Source: Anaerolineae bacterium (lineage in GTDB: Bacteria > Chloroflexota > Anaerolineae > Aggregatilineales > Phototrophicaceae). Taken from it: 64,000 nt of DNA. The DNA lies in NCBI GenBank assembly GCA_022841825.1, contig JALHQT010000002.1, forward strand, positions 457,276 through 521,275. The letters are read 5' to 3'. A model generated the notes under the pieces. The model saw only the letters and a program-made list of their open reading frames with translations. It was not told where the DNA came from and made no database searches. Both the position numbers and the translations under genes were made by a program. Shown one piece after another: positions 16,553-25,647 of this stretch (position 1 is the stretch's first letter; every line of letters starts with the position of its first letter).

Positions 16553-17104
16553 ATGACAAGCACGCTTGGATACGCACTGCTCAACCTGATTGCTTGTGAA
16601 TCACAAACAGGTTATGACCTGAGCCGCACGCTTCAGGAGCGCATCAGCTTCTTCTGGCAGGCAAAGCACAGCCAGATTTATCCTGAACTGGCGAGGCTGG
16701 AAAGTGCCGGCTACATCACCCACGAAGTCGTGCGCCAGTCCGATAAGCCGGATAAGAAGATCTACACGATTACCGACGCGGGGCTGGCGGCGCTGCGGGC
16801 GTGGGTGGTTGCGCCGCTGAAGATGCAGCCTGCGCGCGATGAGCTGCTGGTCAAGACCGCCGCCATCTGGCAGGCAGACCCCGCAGCGGCGGCGGCGCTC
16901 TTTCGTGATCATGAGCGCCAGCACGCCGAACAACTCGCGGTGTACGAGGGGATTCGCGCCACAATGGAAGAGAAGTGGCAGGGTTCAGAGCGGCGTCGTG
17001 ACCAACCCTGGTTCGGCAGCTACCTCACGCTCATGCGCGGCATCGGCTACGAGCGCGAGTACCGTGATTGGTGTCGCTGGGCGGCAGAGATGATAGAGGC
17101 GTGA
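16553..17104 (+). CDS. PadR family transcriptional regulator
   Basis: 183 aa. The winged helix-turn-helix spans residues 1-85 (MTSTLGYALLNLIA, then GYDLSRTLQ, SQIYPELARLESAGYITHE); the helical C-terminal dimerisation domain resembles the Vir_act_alpha_C type, with the end WFGSYLTLMRGIGYEREYRDWC. ATG 16553 is preceded by GAGAAAG. Likely represses itself and the divergent membrane operon through the operator at 16481-16516. PadR proteins respond to phenolics, drugs or metabolites; no effector can be inferred here. Confidence 0.93.
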   Translation: MTSTLGYALLNLIACESQTGYDLSRTLQERISFFWQAKHSQIYPELARLESAGYITHEVVRQSDKPDKKIYTITDAGLAALRAWVVAPLKMQPARDELLVKTAAIWQADPAAAAALFRDHERQHAEQLAVYEGIRATMEEKWQGSERRRDQPWFGSYLTLMRGIGYEREYRDWCRWAAEMIEA

Positions 17105-17105
17105 A

Positions 17106-17150
17106 AGGGCTAAGCCCCTCAACCAATCTGGAGAGGGGCTGGGGGGATGT
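17106..17150. repeat. CCCCTC/GAGGGG inverted repeat between converging genes
   Basis: AAGCCCCTCAACC and GGAGAGGGGCTGGGG form a stem followed by TTTTT, placed between padR and the converging xylB stop; likely a terminator for padR. Confidence 0.6.
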
Positions 17151-17152
17151 TT

Positions 17153-18652
17153 TTACATGCTCCCCTCGAAGCGTGCCAGCGCGTGGTACGTCTCGCGCAG
17201 CGCCGCGTATAAGCCCTGGAACGTGGGATACAAACGCTGGTAATCCGCCGCCGCCGTGCTGGGCTGCACCGTATCCACTTTATGCACCATCTGACGGCAG
17301 GCTTCCGGCACGCTCGCATATGCGCCCGCGCCGACCGCCGCCAGGATCGCTGCGCCGAACGCCGAGCCTTCATTCGTGTTGATCGTGTAGAGCGGCACGC
17401 CCATGATGTCGGTCGTCAGCTGGAGCCAGACAGCGCTGTTGGTTGCGCCACCCGTGACGACCGCCTCCGCCGGGTTGACGCCGAGCGAGCGCAGCAGTTC
17501 CAACTGGTCGCGCATGCCGTAGGCGATGCCTTCCATCGTCGCGCGTACCATGTGCGGCAGCCCATGCCGCAGCGTGAAGCCGACAAACGCCCCGCGCGCG
17601 TACGGATCGGGGTGGGGGTTGCGCTCGCCCGTCAGATAGGGCGCGAAGAGCAAGCCCAGCGACCCCGGCGGCACGCTCTCCGCCATGCGGTTGATCTCGT
17701 CATAGCTCTTGTCCGCCAGAACTTCGTCGTGCAACCAGCGCAAGCCGCCCGCTGCGCTCAACATCACCCCCATGTGAAACCACATGCCGGGGATCGGTCC
17801 GCAGAAGGTGTGCAGGCGACCGTTCGGTTCCGGCGCGTAGCGCGGACTCATGGCGTGAGCGACGCCGCTGGTGCCAATCGCCAGGCTTGCCTGCCCTTCC
17901 TCGACGACACCCATGCCGACCGCCGCAGCGGGTTGGTCGCCCGCACCGCCGACGATGGGCGTGCCGACCTTCAGCCCGGTCGCCGCCGCGCCTGCTTCGC
18001 TGACATGCGCGCAGACCTCCTGCGACTCGCACAGCTCCGGCAGCCAGGCGCGCGGAATGTCGTATGCCGCCAGCAGCTCGTCGGAATACGCGCGTTTGCC
18101 GATGTCCATCAAGCCGAAGCCGGAGCCTTCCGCCACATCGGTGGCGAACGCGCCGCTCAGGCGGTAGCGAACATAATCTTTGGGGAGCAGCACATGGGCG
18201 ATCTGGCGGAAGATGTCTGGCTCATTCTGCTGAAGCCAGCGCATCTTGGGCGCGGTGAAGCCGGGCAGCAGGATGCTGCCGATCAGCGCATAGAGCTTGT
18301 GCGCGCCAATTTTTTCGGTGATTTCCTGACACTGCGCGCCGCTGCGCTGGTCATTCCATAGGATGGCGGGGCGCAGCGGGCGTCCGTCTTTGTCGAGCGA
18401 AGTCAAGCCGTGCATCTGCCCGGTCAGTCCGATGGCGACGATGTCATCCGGCGAGACGACCTTGAGGACTTCGCGCAGCGAGGCGCTCGCCGCTGCCCAC
18501 CAGTCTTCTGGGTCCTGCTCCGACCACAAGGGGCGCGGTGTCGAGAGCGCGTGCGCGTGACTGCTGCTGGCGATGACCATGCCATCGCGGTCGATGACGA
18601 GCGCCTTGGAGGCGGTGGTGCTGACGTCGATGCCGATGAAATAACGGGTCAT
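17153..18652 (-). CDS. xylB: Xylulokinase
   Basis: 499 aa FGGY-family sugar kinase. N-terminal ATPase motif GIDVSTTASKALVID; the TGQMHGL motif (near residue 78) is diagnostic of xylulokinase, with ILWNDQRS after it; C-terminal GGATNSAVWLQLTTDIMGVP. It phosphorylates D-xylulose to D-xylulose 5-phosphate in the cytoplasm. No xylose isomerase or transporter is next to it. Starts at ATG 18652. Confidence 0.95.
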   Translation of the reverse strand: MTRYFIGIDVSTTASKALVIDRDGMVIASSSHAHALSTPRPLWSEQDPEDWWAAASASLREVLKVVSPDDIVAIGLTGQMHGLTSLDKDGRPLRPAILWNDQRSGAQCQEITEKIGAHKLYALIGSILLPGFTAPKMRWLQQNEPDIFRQIAHVLLPKDYVRYRLSGAFATDVAEGSGFGLMDIGKRAYSDELLAAYDIPRAWLPELCESQEVCAHVSEAGAAATGLKVGTPIVGGAGDQPAAAVGMGVVEEGQASLAIGTSGVAHAMSPRYAPEPNGRLHTFCGPIPGMWFHMGVMLSAAGGLRWLHDEVLADKSYDEINRMAESVPPGSLGLLFAPYLTGERNPHPDPYARGAFVGFTLRHGLPHMVRATMEGIAYGMRDQLELLRSLGVNPAEAVVTGGATNSAVWLQLTTDIMGVPLYTINTNEGSAFGAAILAAVGAGAYASVPEACRQMVHKVDTVQPSTAAADYQRLYPTFQGLYAALRETYHALARFEGSM

Positions 18653-18800
18653 GTTCGTTCATCCTGAAAAAGTGATTTACGGGAGCATCAGCGCGAATAT
18701 AGCGTATTTGGCGCGGGGTGGCGAAGGACGATACTATAGATACAGATAGGACATCATGTTGAATCGCAAAGGCTCAGTAAACAAAGAGATGGATCCTTTT

Positions 18801-18834
18801 CTCTGCGTTCTCCGCGTCTTCGCGGTTCAATCTT
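18801..18834. repeat. Dispersed CTCTGCG...CGTCTTCGCGGTTCAA repeat
   Basis: Part of a repeat that recurs at 49512-49576 and 51671-51785 (variants of CTTCGCGTCTTGGCGGTTCAA). Lies just upstream of GTG 18846. Confidence 0.6.
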
Positions 18835-18845
18835 CGGAGAACGTC

Positions 18846-19976
18846 GTGAAACCACCGTGGTACACCCTTCGCCTGCTGGCGATCGTTCTGTGCATTTTAT
18901 TCGCTGCGCTGGGGTCGGTCACAGGGCAGGATCAGGTCTCAGACCCACAGCCATCTCCGACTGACACAGGGACGCCCGGTCTGGTCGCGGCAGCGAACAA
19001 CCTCAATTTGCCCACTGTTCCCCCTCCACCAGACCCGTGGTTCACCCAGGGTCAGGGGATACAACTACAAGATGCACTAGGTGGTTCCCCAGAGCAAATT
19101 GAAGCCCGCAGAAATGAAGCGGCGACCCAGGTCGCGCTCCACCTACAAACTCCAGTTGCATCCCAAGGGGGAGTTCCCCTGATTCTCCCTGATACGCAGA
19201 CTGCTCCGATTACGAATATGCCCATTAATCTCTTTGCGGGAATAGGGTCCATGGTCAGCAACGCGCAAACGACTCTTGTTGCGCAGGTAGCTACTTTTCG
19301 TGCTGCGTTAGACTATACCGATGAGTATGACAAGGACAGAAAACAGCGAAACCTGCATCGGCAGTCATTGGATGTGGTGTATTCTGATACCCACCCCACC
19401 AACGGCGTCACGGTCAACGTGTTCAGCAATGCTACCTTCGTGGCAGAGGATGAACTTGGAGTGATTTTGATGACGGGCTATTTTGGCTTCGTCGCAGCCG
19501 ATACTCTGATCATGATTGGCGAACGCATGGACGGGACGCGCTACGCCTTCTATGACTCTTACTACAGCGCCTATACTGTCGATGGAGATGTGCTGATCGG
19601 GAATCCTTTCACCGAGTATACCTATGACTATGACGAGGACGGGCAACTGCTCAGTCTGACCGACAGTGACGGCGGCGAGTATCGGGTTCAAGTCGAAGAC
19701 TCGGGCAGGGTGTCGATCGCCGGACCGGACGGCTACAGGGTTCTGGCGGACGAAACCGGCACCTTTGAATTGTACGATGCAGCAGGACTTCTGGTGGTCT
19801 CGGGTGATCTCAACGACGCGAGTGATGATGAGTTCACGCAGTTTGAAGCCAGCACCTCCGGCAGCAATAACGCCGCATTGGACAACAGCGAAAATGCGAA
19901 CTCAAGCGGAGATGCTGGCGCTGGGGATGATAGCAGCGCAGGCGATTCGGGTGGAGATGCTGGTGGGGATGGCTAA
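18846..19976 (+). CDS. Secreted protein with YD/RHS-like stretch, unknown
   Basis: 376 aa from GTG 18846 with GGAGA at 5 nt. Signal peptide over residues 5-28 (YTLRLLAIVLCILFAALGSV). Pro-rich region at 30-70. Residues about 245-330 hold Tyr/Asp/Gly-rich beta pattern (EYTYDYDEDGQLLSLTDSDG, then DGYRVLADETGTFELYD) similar to RHS/YD repeats but too few to call. The C-terminal 40 residues are Ser/Asn/Gly/Asp low complexity. The frame continues upstream into a dispersed repeat, which is rejected. Exported; function unknown. Confidence 0.7.
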   Translation: MKPPWYTLRLLAIVLCILFAALGSVTGQDQVSDPQPSPTDTGTPGLVAAANNLNLPTVPPPPDPWFTQGQGIQLQDALGGSPEQIEARRNEAATQVALHLQTPVASQGGVPLILPDTQTAPITNMPINLFAGIGSMVSNAQTTLVAQVATFRAALDYTDEYDKDRKQRNLHRQSLDVVYSDTHPTNGVTVNVFSNATFVAEDELGVILMTGYFGFVAADTLIMIGERMDGTRYAFYDSYYSAYTVDGDVLIGNPFTEYTYDYDEDGQLLSLTDSDGGEYRVQVEDSGRVSIAGPDGYRVLADETGTFELYDAAGLLVVSGDLNDASDDEFTQFEASTSGSNNAALDNSENANSSGDAGAGDDSSAGDSGGDAGGDG

Positions 19977-20033
19977 CGCACGTTCATTCGCTTTATCCGG
20001 GGGCAGACCTTGCAGCAGTCGCGTATGGGTATC

Positions 20034-21014
20034 ATGCAAGCACTCGTGACAGGTGGGACGGGGTTCGTTGGGGCACATGTGGCGCGCGAACTGGCGCGGC
20101 AGGGGCACAGCGTGCGCGTGCTGCACCGTGCGTCGTCGCGGCGTGACGCGCTGGCGGGCGTCACATATGAGTCCGCGCTCGGCGACATCCTCGACCTGGA
20201 CTCGCTGCGGCGCGCCTGCGCGGGTTGCGACTGGGTCTTCCACGTCGCCGCCGTTTCCGCCTATTGGCGAACAGACAGCGCGACAATGCTCGACGCCAAC
20301 GTGCGCGGCACGCAGCTCGTCTTGCAGGCAGCCCGCGAGGCGGGCGTCAAGCGCGTCGTCTTCACCAGCAGCGCGGCGGCGGTCGGCATCCGCGACGATG
20401 GCACGCCAGCGGATGAGGGCCTCGCCTTCAATCAGCCGCCGGGTCGTTTTCTCTATGGCTACAGCAAAGCGCTCGCCGAGCGCGTCGTCGGGGAGGCGGT
20501 CGCGGCAGGACTGGATGTCGTCACCGTCAACCCGGTCGTCATCCTCGGTCCCGGCGACATCAACCAGATTGCCGGCGACTTCGTCATCCAGATCAAGAAG
20601 CTGGGTTGGCAGGTGCCCGTGCCGCCAGGGGGCGTCGCCGTCACCGACGTGCGCGATGTCGCACGCTGGCAGATCGCCGCCGCAGAGCGCGGCGCGACGG
20701 GCGAACGATACATCCTGGGCAGCGAGAACTACCCCCATCATTACTGGTTCGCGCTGGTCGCGGATGTGATCGGCGCAGTGCGCCCGACCCTCCCGATCCC
20801 ACCTGCCATCATCCCAGTGATTGCCGAAATGATCGGCGCGGCGCGCGCACTTGGGCTGAAGCCGCCCATCGACGCCGATCAGATTCGGCTCAGTGGGCGT
20901 AAGCTGTATTTTGATCACAACAAGGCATGGTCAACCCTGGGCGAGCCGCGCATCCCGATGCGCCAGAGCATACAGGATACCTACGACTGGTACCGCGCGA
21001 CCGGCGTGCTGTAG
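20034..21014 (+). CDS. NAD(P)-dependent epimerase/dihydroflavonol-4-reductase-like SDR
   Basis: 326 aa extended short-chain dehydrogenase. Rossmann motif TGGTGFVGAHVARELARQG at the N-terminus; active-site YGYSK (Y-x3-K) near residue 142; NPVVILGPGD follows. Closest by pattern to the dihydroflavonol-4-reductase/hopanoid-associated sugar epimerase (HpnA) branch. No hopanoid genes adjoin it, so the substrate is open. ATG 20034 or 20025 may start it; both lack a strong ribosome-binding site. Confidence 0.85.
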   Translation: MQALVTGGTGFVGAHVARELARQGHSVRVLHRASSRRDALAGVTYESALGDILDLDSLRRACAGCDWVFHVAAVSAYWRTDSATMLDANVRGTQLVLQAAREAGVKRVVFTSSAAAVGIRDDGTPADEGLAFNQPPGRFLYGYSKALAERVVGEAVAAGLDVVTVNPVVILGPGDINQIAGDFVIQIKKLGWQVPVPPGGVAVTDVRDVARWQIAAAERGATGERYILGSENYPHHYWFALVADVIGAVRPTLPIPPAIIPVIAEMIGAARALGLKPPIDADQIRLSGRKLYFDHNKAWSTLGEPRIPMRQSIQDTYDWYRATGVL

Positions 21015-21382
21015 AGGGATTCAACCTGACGCGCCCCGACGCTCTGGAAAATGAGCGGCAGCACAGCGTATGGTCAACGTTGACAATTCTTAAACATTCC
21101 TTAGACGAAATCGTAGTCTTTTGTCGTAAACTGATGGCGTTCTTACATCCGCCTTATATCATTATCACCATAGATAATGTATACTGAGGAATGTTACCCT
21201 GTACATGACAGGGACATATAGAAAGGTCAGAAACGGAATTTACAACTGAGCTTTGTTCGAAAAACATTCGGTGGCGAGACTTAGCACAATTCATCATGCC
21301 GCTGCGCGCCCGCGCAGCATAAAGATCACTACCACCGACCAGAGCAGGCTCAGGTGGTTTCGTTTTTCTAGGTAAGGTTTCA
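21015..21382 (+). promoter_or_regulatory. AT-rich region and structured leader of the NYN gene
   Basis: No gene. An AT-rich stretch (21075-21185) probably holds the promoter. Three hairpins follow: CCCTGT-ACATG-ACAGGG (21198-21214), GCTGCGCG/CGCGCAGC (21301-21318), and ACCACC (21331-21336)/GGTGGT (21353-21358), the last followed by TTTCGTTTTT. The terminator-like third hairpin ends only about 16 nt before ATG 21383 and just before the TAAGG ribosome-binding site, so the leader may be a transcription or translation switch. Confidence 0.45.
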
Positions 21383-23563
21383 ATGGCAGCTTATTTGATC
21401 GTCGATGTCGACGACCTTCTCGAACATTTTCGTAGCCGCAGCATCGCGGTTGACGTGCAGGAACTGGCAGTCGGTCTGCGCGGCGGCGCTGCGTTGGCGG
21501 CGGGCTTAAGCACCCCCGACAAGCTGCGCGCCGTCGCGGCTGCCGATTGGGATGCGAAAAAGGCGGCGCGGCGCAAAACGCGCGCGCAGGCAGACCCGCA
21601 GATGGTCTTCACCGCCGCAGGATATGAGACATTCCAGGTGCCCCCGCGTTCCAGTCTCGCCGATGCGTTGATCGTCCAGTATTTCTCGTATGATCCTGAA
21701 CCGGTCGATGAGCTGATCCTGGCGACGACCAACCCAGATCTTGTGCCGTTGGTGCGTCGTATCCGCACGACCCGCAATGCGCGCATCCGCATGTGGGGTT
21801 CGGACGATGTGCTGGCAGGCACAGAGTTCGCCGACGAGGTTATCTTCCAGCCGCTGGAAAGCCTGCTCGGGATCGCCCAGAGCAAGAATGTCGGCGTCTA
21901 CATCGATTTCGAAAACATCGCCATCAGCCTGAACGAGGCGGGGTACACCGTCAATCTGAAAGAGCTGGTGGATGCCTTCGTCATGCAGGCGAAGGCGCAT
22001 GGTCAGGTCGTCAAGATGGCGGCGTATGCTCCCTGGGGGCAGCGCGGCAGCCTGCCGCCGCTGGTCGATGAGAGCGGGCGTGAGGTGGCGGACGAAGCAC
22101 CCAGCCGCCTGATGATGGCGAACATCTATCCGATGTTCAACCTGCCGGGCAAAAACAGCGCCGATATGCTGATTGCCAAGGACATTATCACGGACAGCGG
22201 TCACGGCGATGCCGCCGACATCTACATCGTCGCCAGCGGCGATCGCGACTTCAGCGAGGTGATCAAGACGCTGCGCCAGCGCGGCAAGCAGGTCATCCTG
22301 TGGAGCGTGCGCAGCAGCCTCAGCCGCCAGCTCGAAGGCATCCCCGGCGTGATGATCGAATACGTCGAAGACTTCACCGACTTGCAGACCCACCGCAACT
22401 TCGGCGTCAGCACCGCCGCCCTGAATGAGGAAATCGGCGAAGTTGATGTCGCAGGCTTCATGCCGTCGCAGTGGTCGAGCGTCGTCATCCAGTTCGAGCG
22501 GCTGGCACAGATCAAGGGCAAACGGCAGATCGGGCGCAAAGCGCTCATCGAACAGCTTGTCGGCGTCAACGCGGTTGTCTCGACCGCGCGCGGTGAAGAC
22601 CTGGTGACCCAGGCGATCACTGTCGGCATCCTGGAAGAGGCGGGCAACTACATCCGTCTCGACGCAACCAATCCGGTCGTCGAAAAGACGCGCATCATCC
22701 GCGACCGCATCACGCTGCGCGTCGCCAACACGCTCAAGCTGCGCGGCTGGGAATACGTCAACTACGGGTTCCTGCTCAAGGGATTGGCAAGTGATCGCGA
22801 TCTGGATCGCCCAGGTCTGAACTTCAGCGACGAGTGGCGTTCCAACTGGATCGACTGCCTGGTGCGCGAAGAGGTGCTGGCGCGCGAACTGGTGCCGCAT
22901 CGTCATAACCCGGACGATCTCGTGCCCGTCATCAAACTGCGCAGCGATTATGCCATCGAGCCGGAAGTGCAGCTTCGCAGCGACGAGATGGACGCGATCA
23001 CCGAACAGAGCTGGGCGGGCGTTTCGCTGCCGGAACTGGAACGTCAGGAAGCGGACACCGCCGACATGGTCCGGCGCATCATCGTCAGTGTCGAGCAGTT
23101 CACCAGTTTCCGCAATTTTACCTGGTGCCCGCTCGGCAGCCTGCACAAGCGGCTTCGCAACCACGACCGGATGATGAGCTTCCAGCGCGCGGTCGAGTAC
23201 CTGCTGGCGAACGAGGCGGCAGTGGTCGAGGAATACGAGAACCCACAGAGCGAGTTCCGCACCAAAGGCATTTCGCTGCGGATGGACGCGGGCACCGTGC
23301 AGAAGGTACTGGCGGAACGCGACAGCTTCATCCGGGCACTGCTGGCACTCTACGAGCGCAACATCCTGATCTCTGAGCAGAGCATCCGCACCATCGAGCC
23401 GAACGAACGTTGGGATATGCCGCTCTGGTTGTCGATCATGCAGACGGAGAATGTCCTGAACGAGGTGCCAGGGCGGGCAGGGCAGTACAGCCTGTTCCGC
23501 ACGCATCACACCGTCACACTGACGGCGGATGCCAAGCGGCACGAGGAACCGGGCAGCGATTAG
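21383..23563 (+). CDS. Protein with two NYN/PIN-like nuclease domains
   Basis: 726 aa. First NYN-like domain, residues 1-165: AYLIVDVDDLLEHF and VDELILATTNPDLVPLVRRI; a shortened acidic set suggests partial degeneration. Second domain, about 170-335, is complete: VGVYIDFENIAISL, KNSADMLIAKDI and YIVASGDRDFSEVIKTLRQRGKQVILW, the Asp-rich pattern of LabA/NYN RNases. C-terminal half (340-726) is mostly helical/winged-helix-like, perhaps OST-HTH-type. Such proteins are expected to cleave structured RNA. Starts at ATG 21383 after TAAGG. Tandem NYN in one chain with a long C-terminus is not a family I can name. Confidence 0.8.
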   Translation: MAAYLIVDVDDLLEHFRSRSIAVDVQELAVGLRGGAALAAGLSTPDKLRAVAAADWDAKKAARRKTRAQADPQMVFTAAGYETFQVPPRSSLADALIVQYFSYDPEPVDELILATTNPDLVPLVRRIRTTRNARIRMWGSDDVLAGTEFADEVIFQPLESLLGIAQSKNVGVYIDFENIAISLNEAGYTVNLKELVDAFVMQAKAHGQVVKMAAYAPWGQRGSLPPLVDESGREVADEAPSRLMMANIYPMFNLPGKNSADMLIAKDIITDSGHGDAADIYIVASGDRDFSEVIKTLRQRGKQVILWSVRSSLSRQLEGIPGVMIEYVEDFTDLQTHRNFGVSTAALNEEIGEVDVAGFMPSQWSSVVIQFERLAQIKGKRQIGRKALIEQLVGVNAVVSTARGEDLVTQAITVGILEEAGNYIRLDATNPVVEKTRIIRDRITLRVANTLKLRGWEYVNYGFLLKGLASDRDLDRPGLNFSDEWRSNWIDCLVREEVLARELVPHRHNPDDLVPVIKLRSDYAIEPEVQLRSDEMDAITEQSWAGVSLPELERQEADTADMVRRIIVSVEQFTSFRNFTWCPLGSLHKRLRNHDRMMSFQRAVEYLLANEAAVVEEYENPQSEFRTKGISLRMDAGTVQKVLAERDSFIRALLALYERNILISEQSIRTIEPNERWDMPLWLSIMQTENVLNEVPGRAGQYSLFRTHHTVTLTADAKRHEEPGSD

Positions 23564-23684
23564 CGGAGCGACGGGTAGAACGTAACGAGTGACGAGCGGT
23601 CTCGGAACTCGTTACGGTCGTCGCTGGCGAGCCGTCAGCCCGCCATTTCAACCGAAATCGATCCACGAGTCCAGCGCGAAACGA

Positions 23685-23713
23685 TTGAACGTCCGTGCGA
23701 TTTCCGCTACTAT
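23685..23713 (+). promoter_or_regulatory. Candidate recN promoter
   Basis: TTGAAC (23685-23690), 17-bp spacer, TACTAT (23708-23713), about 40 bp before the recN start at 23755. Confidence 0.55.
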
Positions 23714-23754
23714 AGAACACAGCGTTTCCCTTGTTCATGCGGGGTCGGTCGTTC

Positions 23755-25500
23755 ATGCTGGAAGAAATCCGCATCCGTAATTTCGCCATCATCGATCAAC
23801 TGGAGTTGTCGTTCGCCAACGGCTTAAACGTGATTACGGGTGAGACAGGCGCGGGTAAGTCGATCATCATCGACGCGGTCGAACTGCTGCTCGGCGGCAA
23901 GACCGAAGGCGCGATGGTGCGGGCGGGCGCGGAAAAGGCGACGGTCGAAGGGGTCTTCGCCCTCGACGACCACACGCGCGCGTACCTGCTGCCCATCCTC
24001 GAACGCGAAGAACTGCTCGACCCGGACTCGAACGCCATCGTCACCATCGGGCGCGAAGTGCGCAGCAATGGGCGCTCCGCCGCGCGCATCAACGGCGTTA
24101 CGGTCGCCATCGACATCCTTCAGGAGGTTGGCGCGTATCTGGTCGATGTGCATGGGCAGAGCGAGCACCTCTCGCTGCTCAAGCCCGCCGCGCATCTCGA
24201 CCTGCTCGACCGCTATGCCAATCTGATCGATACGCGCGCGGCGGTGGCGACGCTGGCAGCGCGCCTGCGCGAAATCCGCGCCGAGGTCAAGCGGTTGATG
24301 GACGACGAGGCGGTGCTGAAGAAGCGCGCCGAACGTCTGCGTGACGACATCGAGCAGATCGATGCGGCAGCGCTGCGTGAGGGCGAAGACGACGAACTGC
24401 GTGCCGAACGCACACGCCTTTCCAACAGTGAGCAGCTTGCGCGGCTGACGAGTGAGTCGTTCGCGCTGCTCTATGGCGACGACCGCGCCAGCGATGCGCC
24501 CTCGGCGGTCGATGCGCTGCATCAGGCGACGGCACTGCTGCAAAAGCTGATGATGATTGACCCGGCGCGCAAAGACGACCACAGCGCGCTGCTGGAAGCG
24601 GTCACGACCGTGGAAGACGTGGCGTCGTCACTGCGGGATTATGCCGAGACGGTCGAATATAACCCCGACCGCCTGGAAGAAGTCGAGGAACGCCTTGAAG
24701 CGATCCGCCTGCTGACCAAGCGTTTTGGCGCGACCATCGCCGAGGTGCTGAAATATGCGGATGACGCACGCGCCGAATTGGAGTCGCTCGAAAATAGCGA
24801 GGAACGCATCGCCGAGCTGCAAAAGCAGGAGACGGCGCTGCTCAGACAGATCGGCGAACTGAGCGACCGTATCAGCCGTACACGCAAGAAGGCAGCGGAC
24901 AAACTGAGCAGCGGCATCATCCGCGAGCTGGGCGACCTGCGCATGGCGAGCGCGCGCTTCGAGGTTGGCATGGAGCAGGTCGAGGAGCCGACGGGCTGCT
25001 TCGTAGGCGAGAAGCGGCTGGCATTCGACGATACGGGCATCGACCGTGTCGAGTTCATGATGAGCGCCAACCCTGGCGAGCCGCTGCGCCCATTGGCGAA
25101 AGTGGCATCCGGCGGCGAGGCGGCGCGCATCATGCTGGCACTCAAGCGCGTGCTGACGCAGGCAGATCACACGCCCACGCTGATCTTCGACGAGATCGAC
25201 CAGGGCATCGGCGGGCGTGTGGGCAGCGTGGTGGGCGAGAAGTTGTGGGGGCTGACGAACGGGCATCAGGTGCTGGTCGTCACGCATCTGGCGCAGCTCG
25301 CGGGCTACGCCGACCGTCACTATCGCGTCGTCAAGCGCGTGGCAAGCGGGCGCACGCTGACGGAGATCGTGCCGCTGGACGCCGAAACGGAGCGCGTCGA
25401 GGAGCTGGCGGCGATGCTGGGCACGCCCAACGACAGCGGACGGCAGAGCGCGCGCGACCTGCTGGCGGAAGCAGCGGGCTACAAGACGGCGCGGGGTTGA
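23755..25500 (+). CDS. recN: DNA repair protein RecN
   Basis: 581 aa SMC-like ATPase. N-terminus MLEEIRIRNFAIIDQLELSF is the RecN signature; Walker A GETGAGKS near residue 31; long coiled coil about 160-370; C-terminal signature VASGGEAARIMLALK and Walker B TLIFDEIDQGIGG. Acts in recombinational repair of double-strand breaks. ATG 23755 fits the family start; ATG 23737 and TTG 23731 lie upstream in frame. A LexA/DinR-like site was looked for but not found (see rejected items). Confidence 0.96.
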   Translation: MLEEIRIRNFAIIDQLELSFANGLNVITGETGAGKSIIIDAVELLLGGKTEGAMVRAGAEKATVEGVFALDDHTRAYLLPILEREELLDPDSNAIVTIGREVRSNGRSAARINGVTVAIDILQEVGAYLVDVHGQSEHLSLLKPAAHLDLLDRYANLIDTRAAVATLAARLREIRAEVKRLMDDEAVLKKRAERLRDDIEQIDAAALREGEDDELRAERTRLSNSEQLARLTSESFALLYGDDRASDAPSAVDALHQATALLQKLMMIDPARKDDHSALLEAVTTVEDVASSLRDYAETVEYNPDRLEEVEERLEAIRLLTKRFGATIAEVLKYADDARAELESLENSEERIAELQKQETALLRQIGELSDRISRTRKKAADKLSSGIIRELGDLRMASARFEVGMEQVEEPTGCFVGEKRLAFDDTGIDRVEFMMSANPGEPLRPLAKVASGGEAARIMLALKRVLTQADHTPTLIFDEIDQGIGGRVGSVVGEKLWGLTNGHQVLVVTHLAQLAGYADRHYRVVKRVASGRTLTEIVPLDAETERVEELAAMLGTPNDSGRQSARDLLAEAAGYKTARG

Positions 25501-25528
25501 CGAGATTCCCAGAGATCTTCTACGCTGC

Positions 25529-25597
25529 GGACGAGGCACGCCTCGTCCCTACACACAAAACGACGTGCCGTTAGGGACGACGCATGCGTCGTCCGAG
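25529..25597. repeat. Two palindromic repeats
   Basis: Cores AGGCACGCCT (25529-25552) and ACGCATGCGT (25570-25597), between recN and the epimerase gene. Confidence 0.8.
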
Positions 25598-25647
25598 GGT
25601 GGTCAATTGGATATCGGCACGTTGCCTTTTTCGACGTGAGGGACATT

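Noticed and set aside
23713-23735. LexA/DinR-like box before recN
   Set aside because: GAAC and GTTTC are 5 bp apart instead of the 4 required for the Gram-positive SOS box, so not called.
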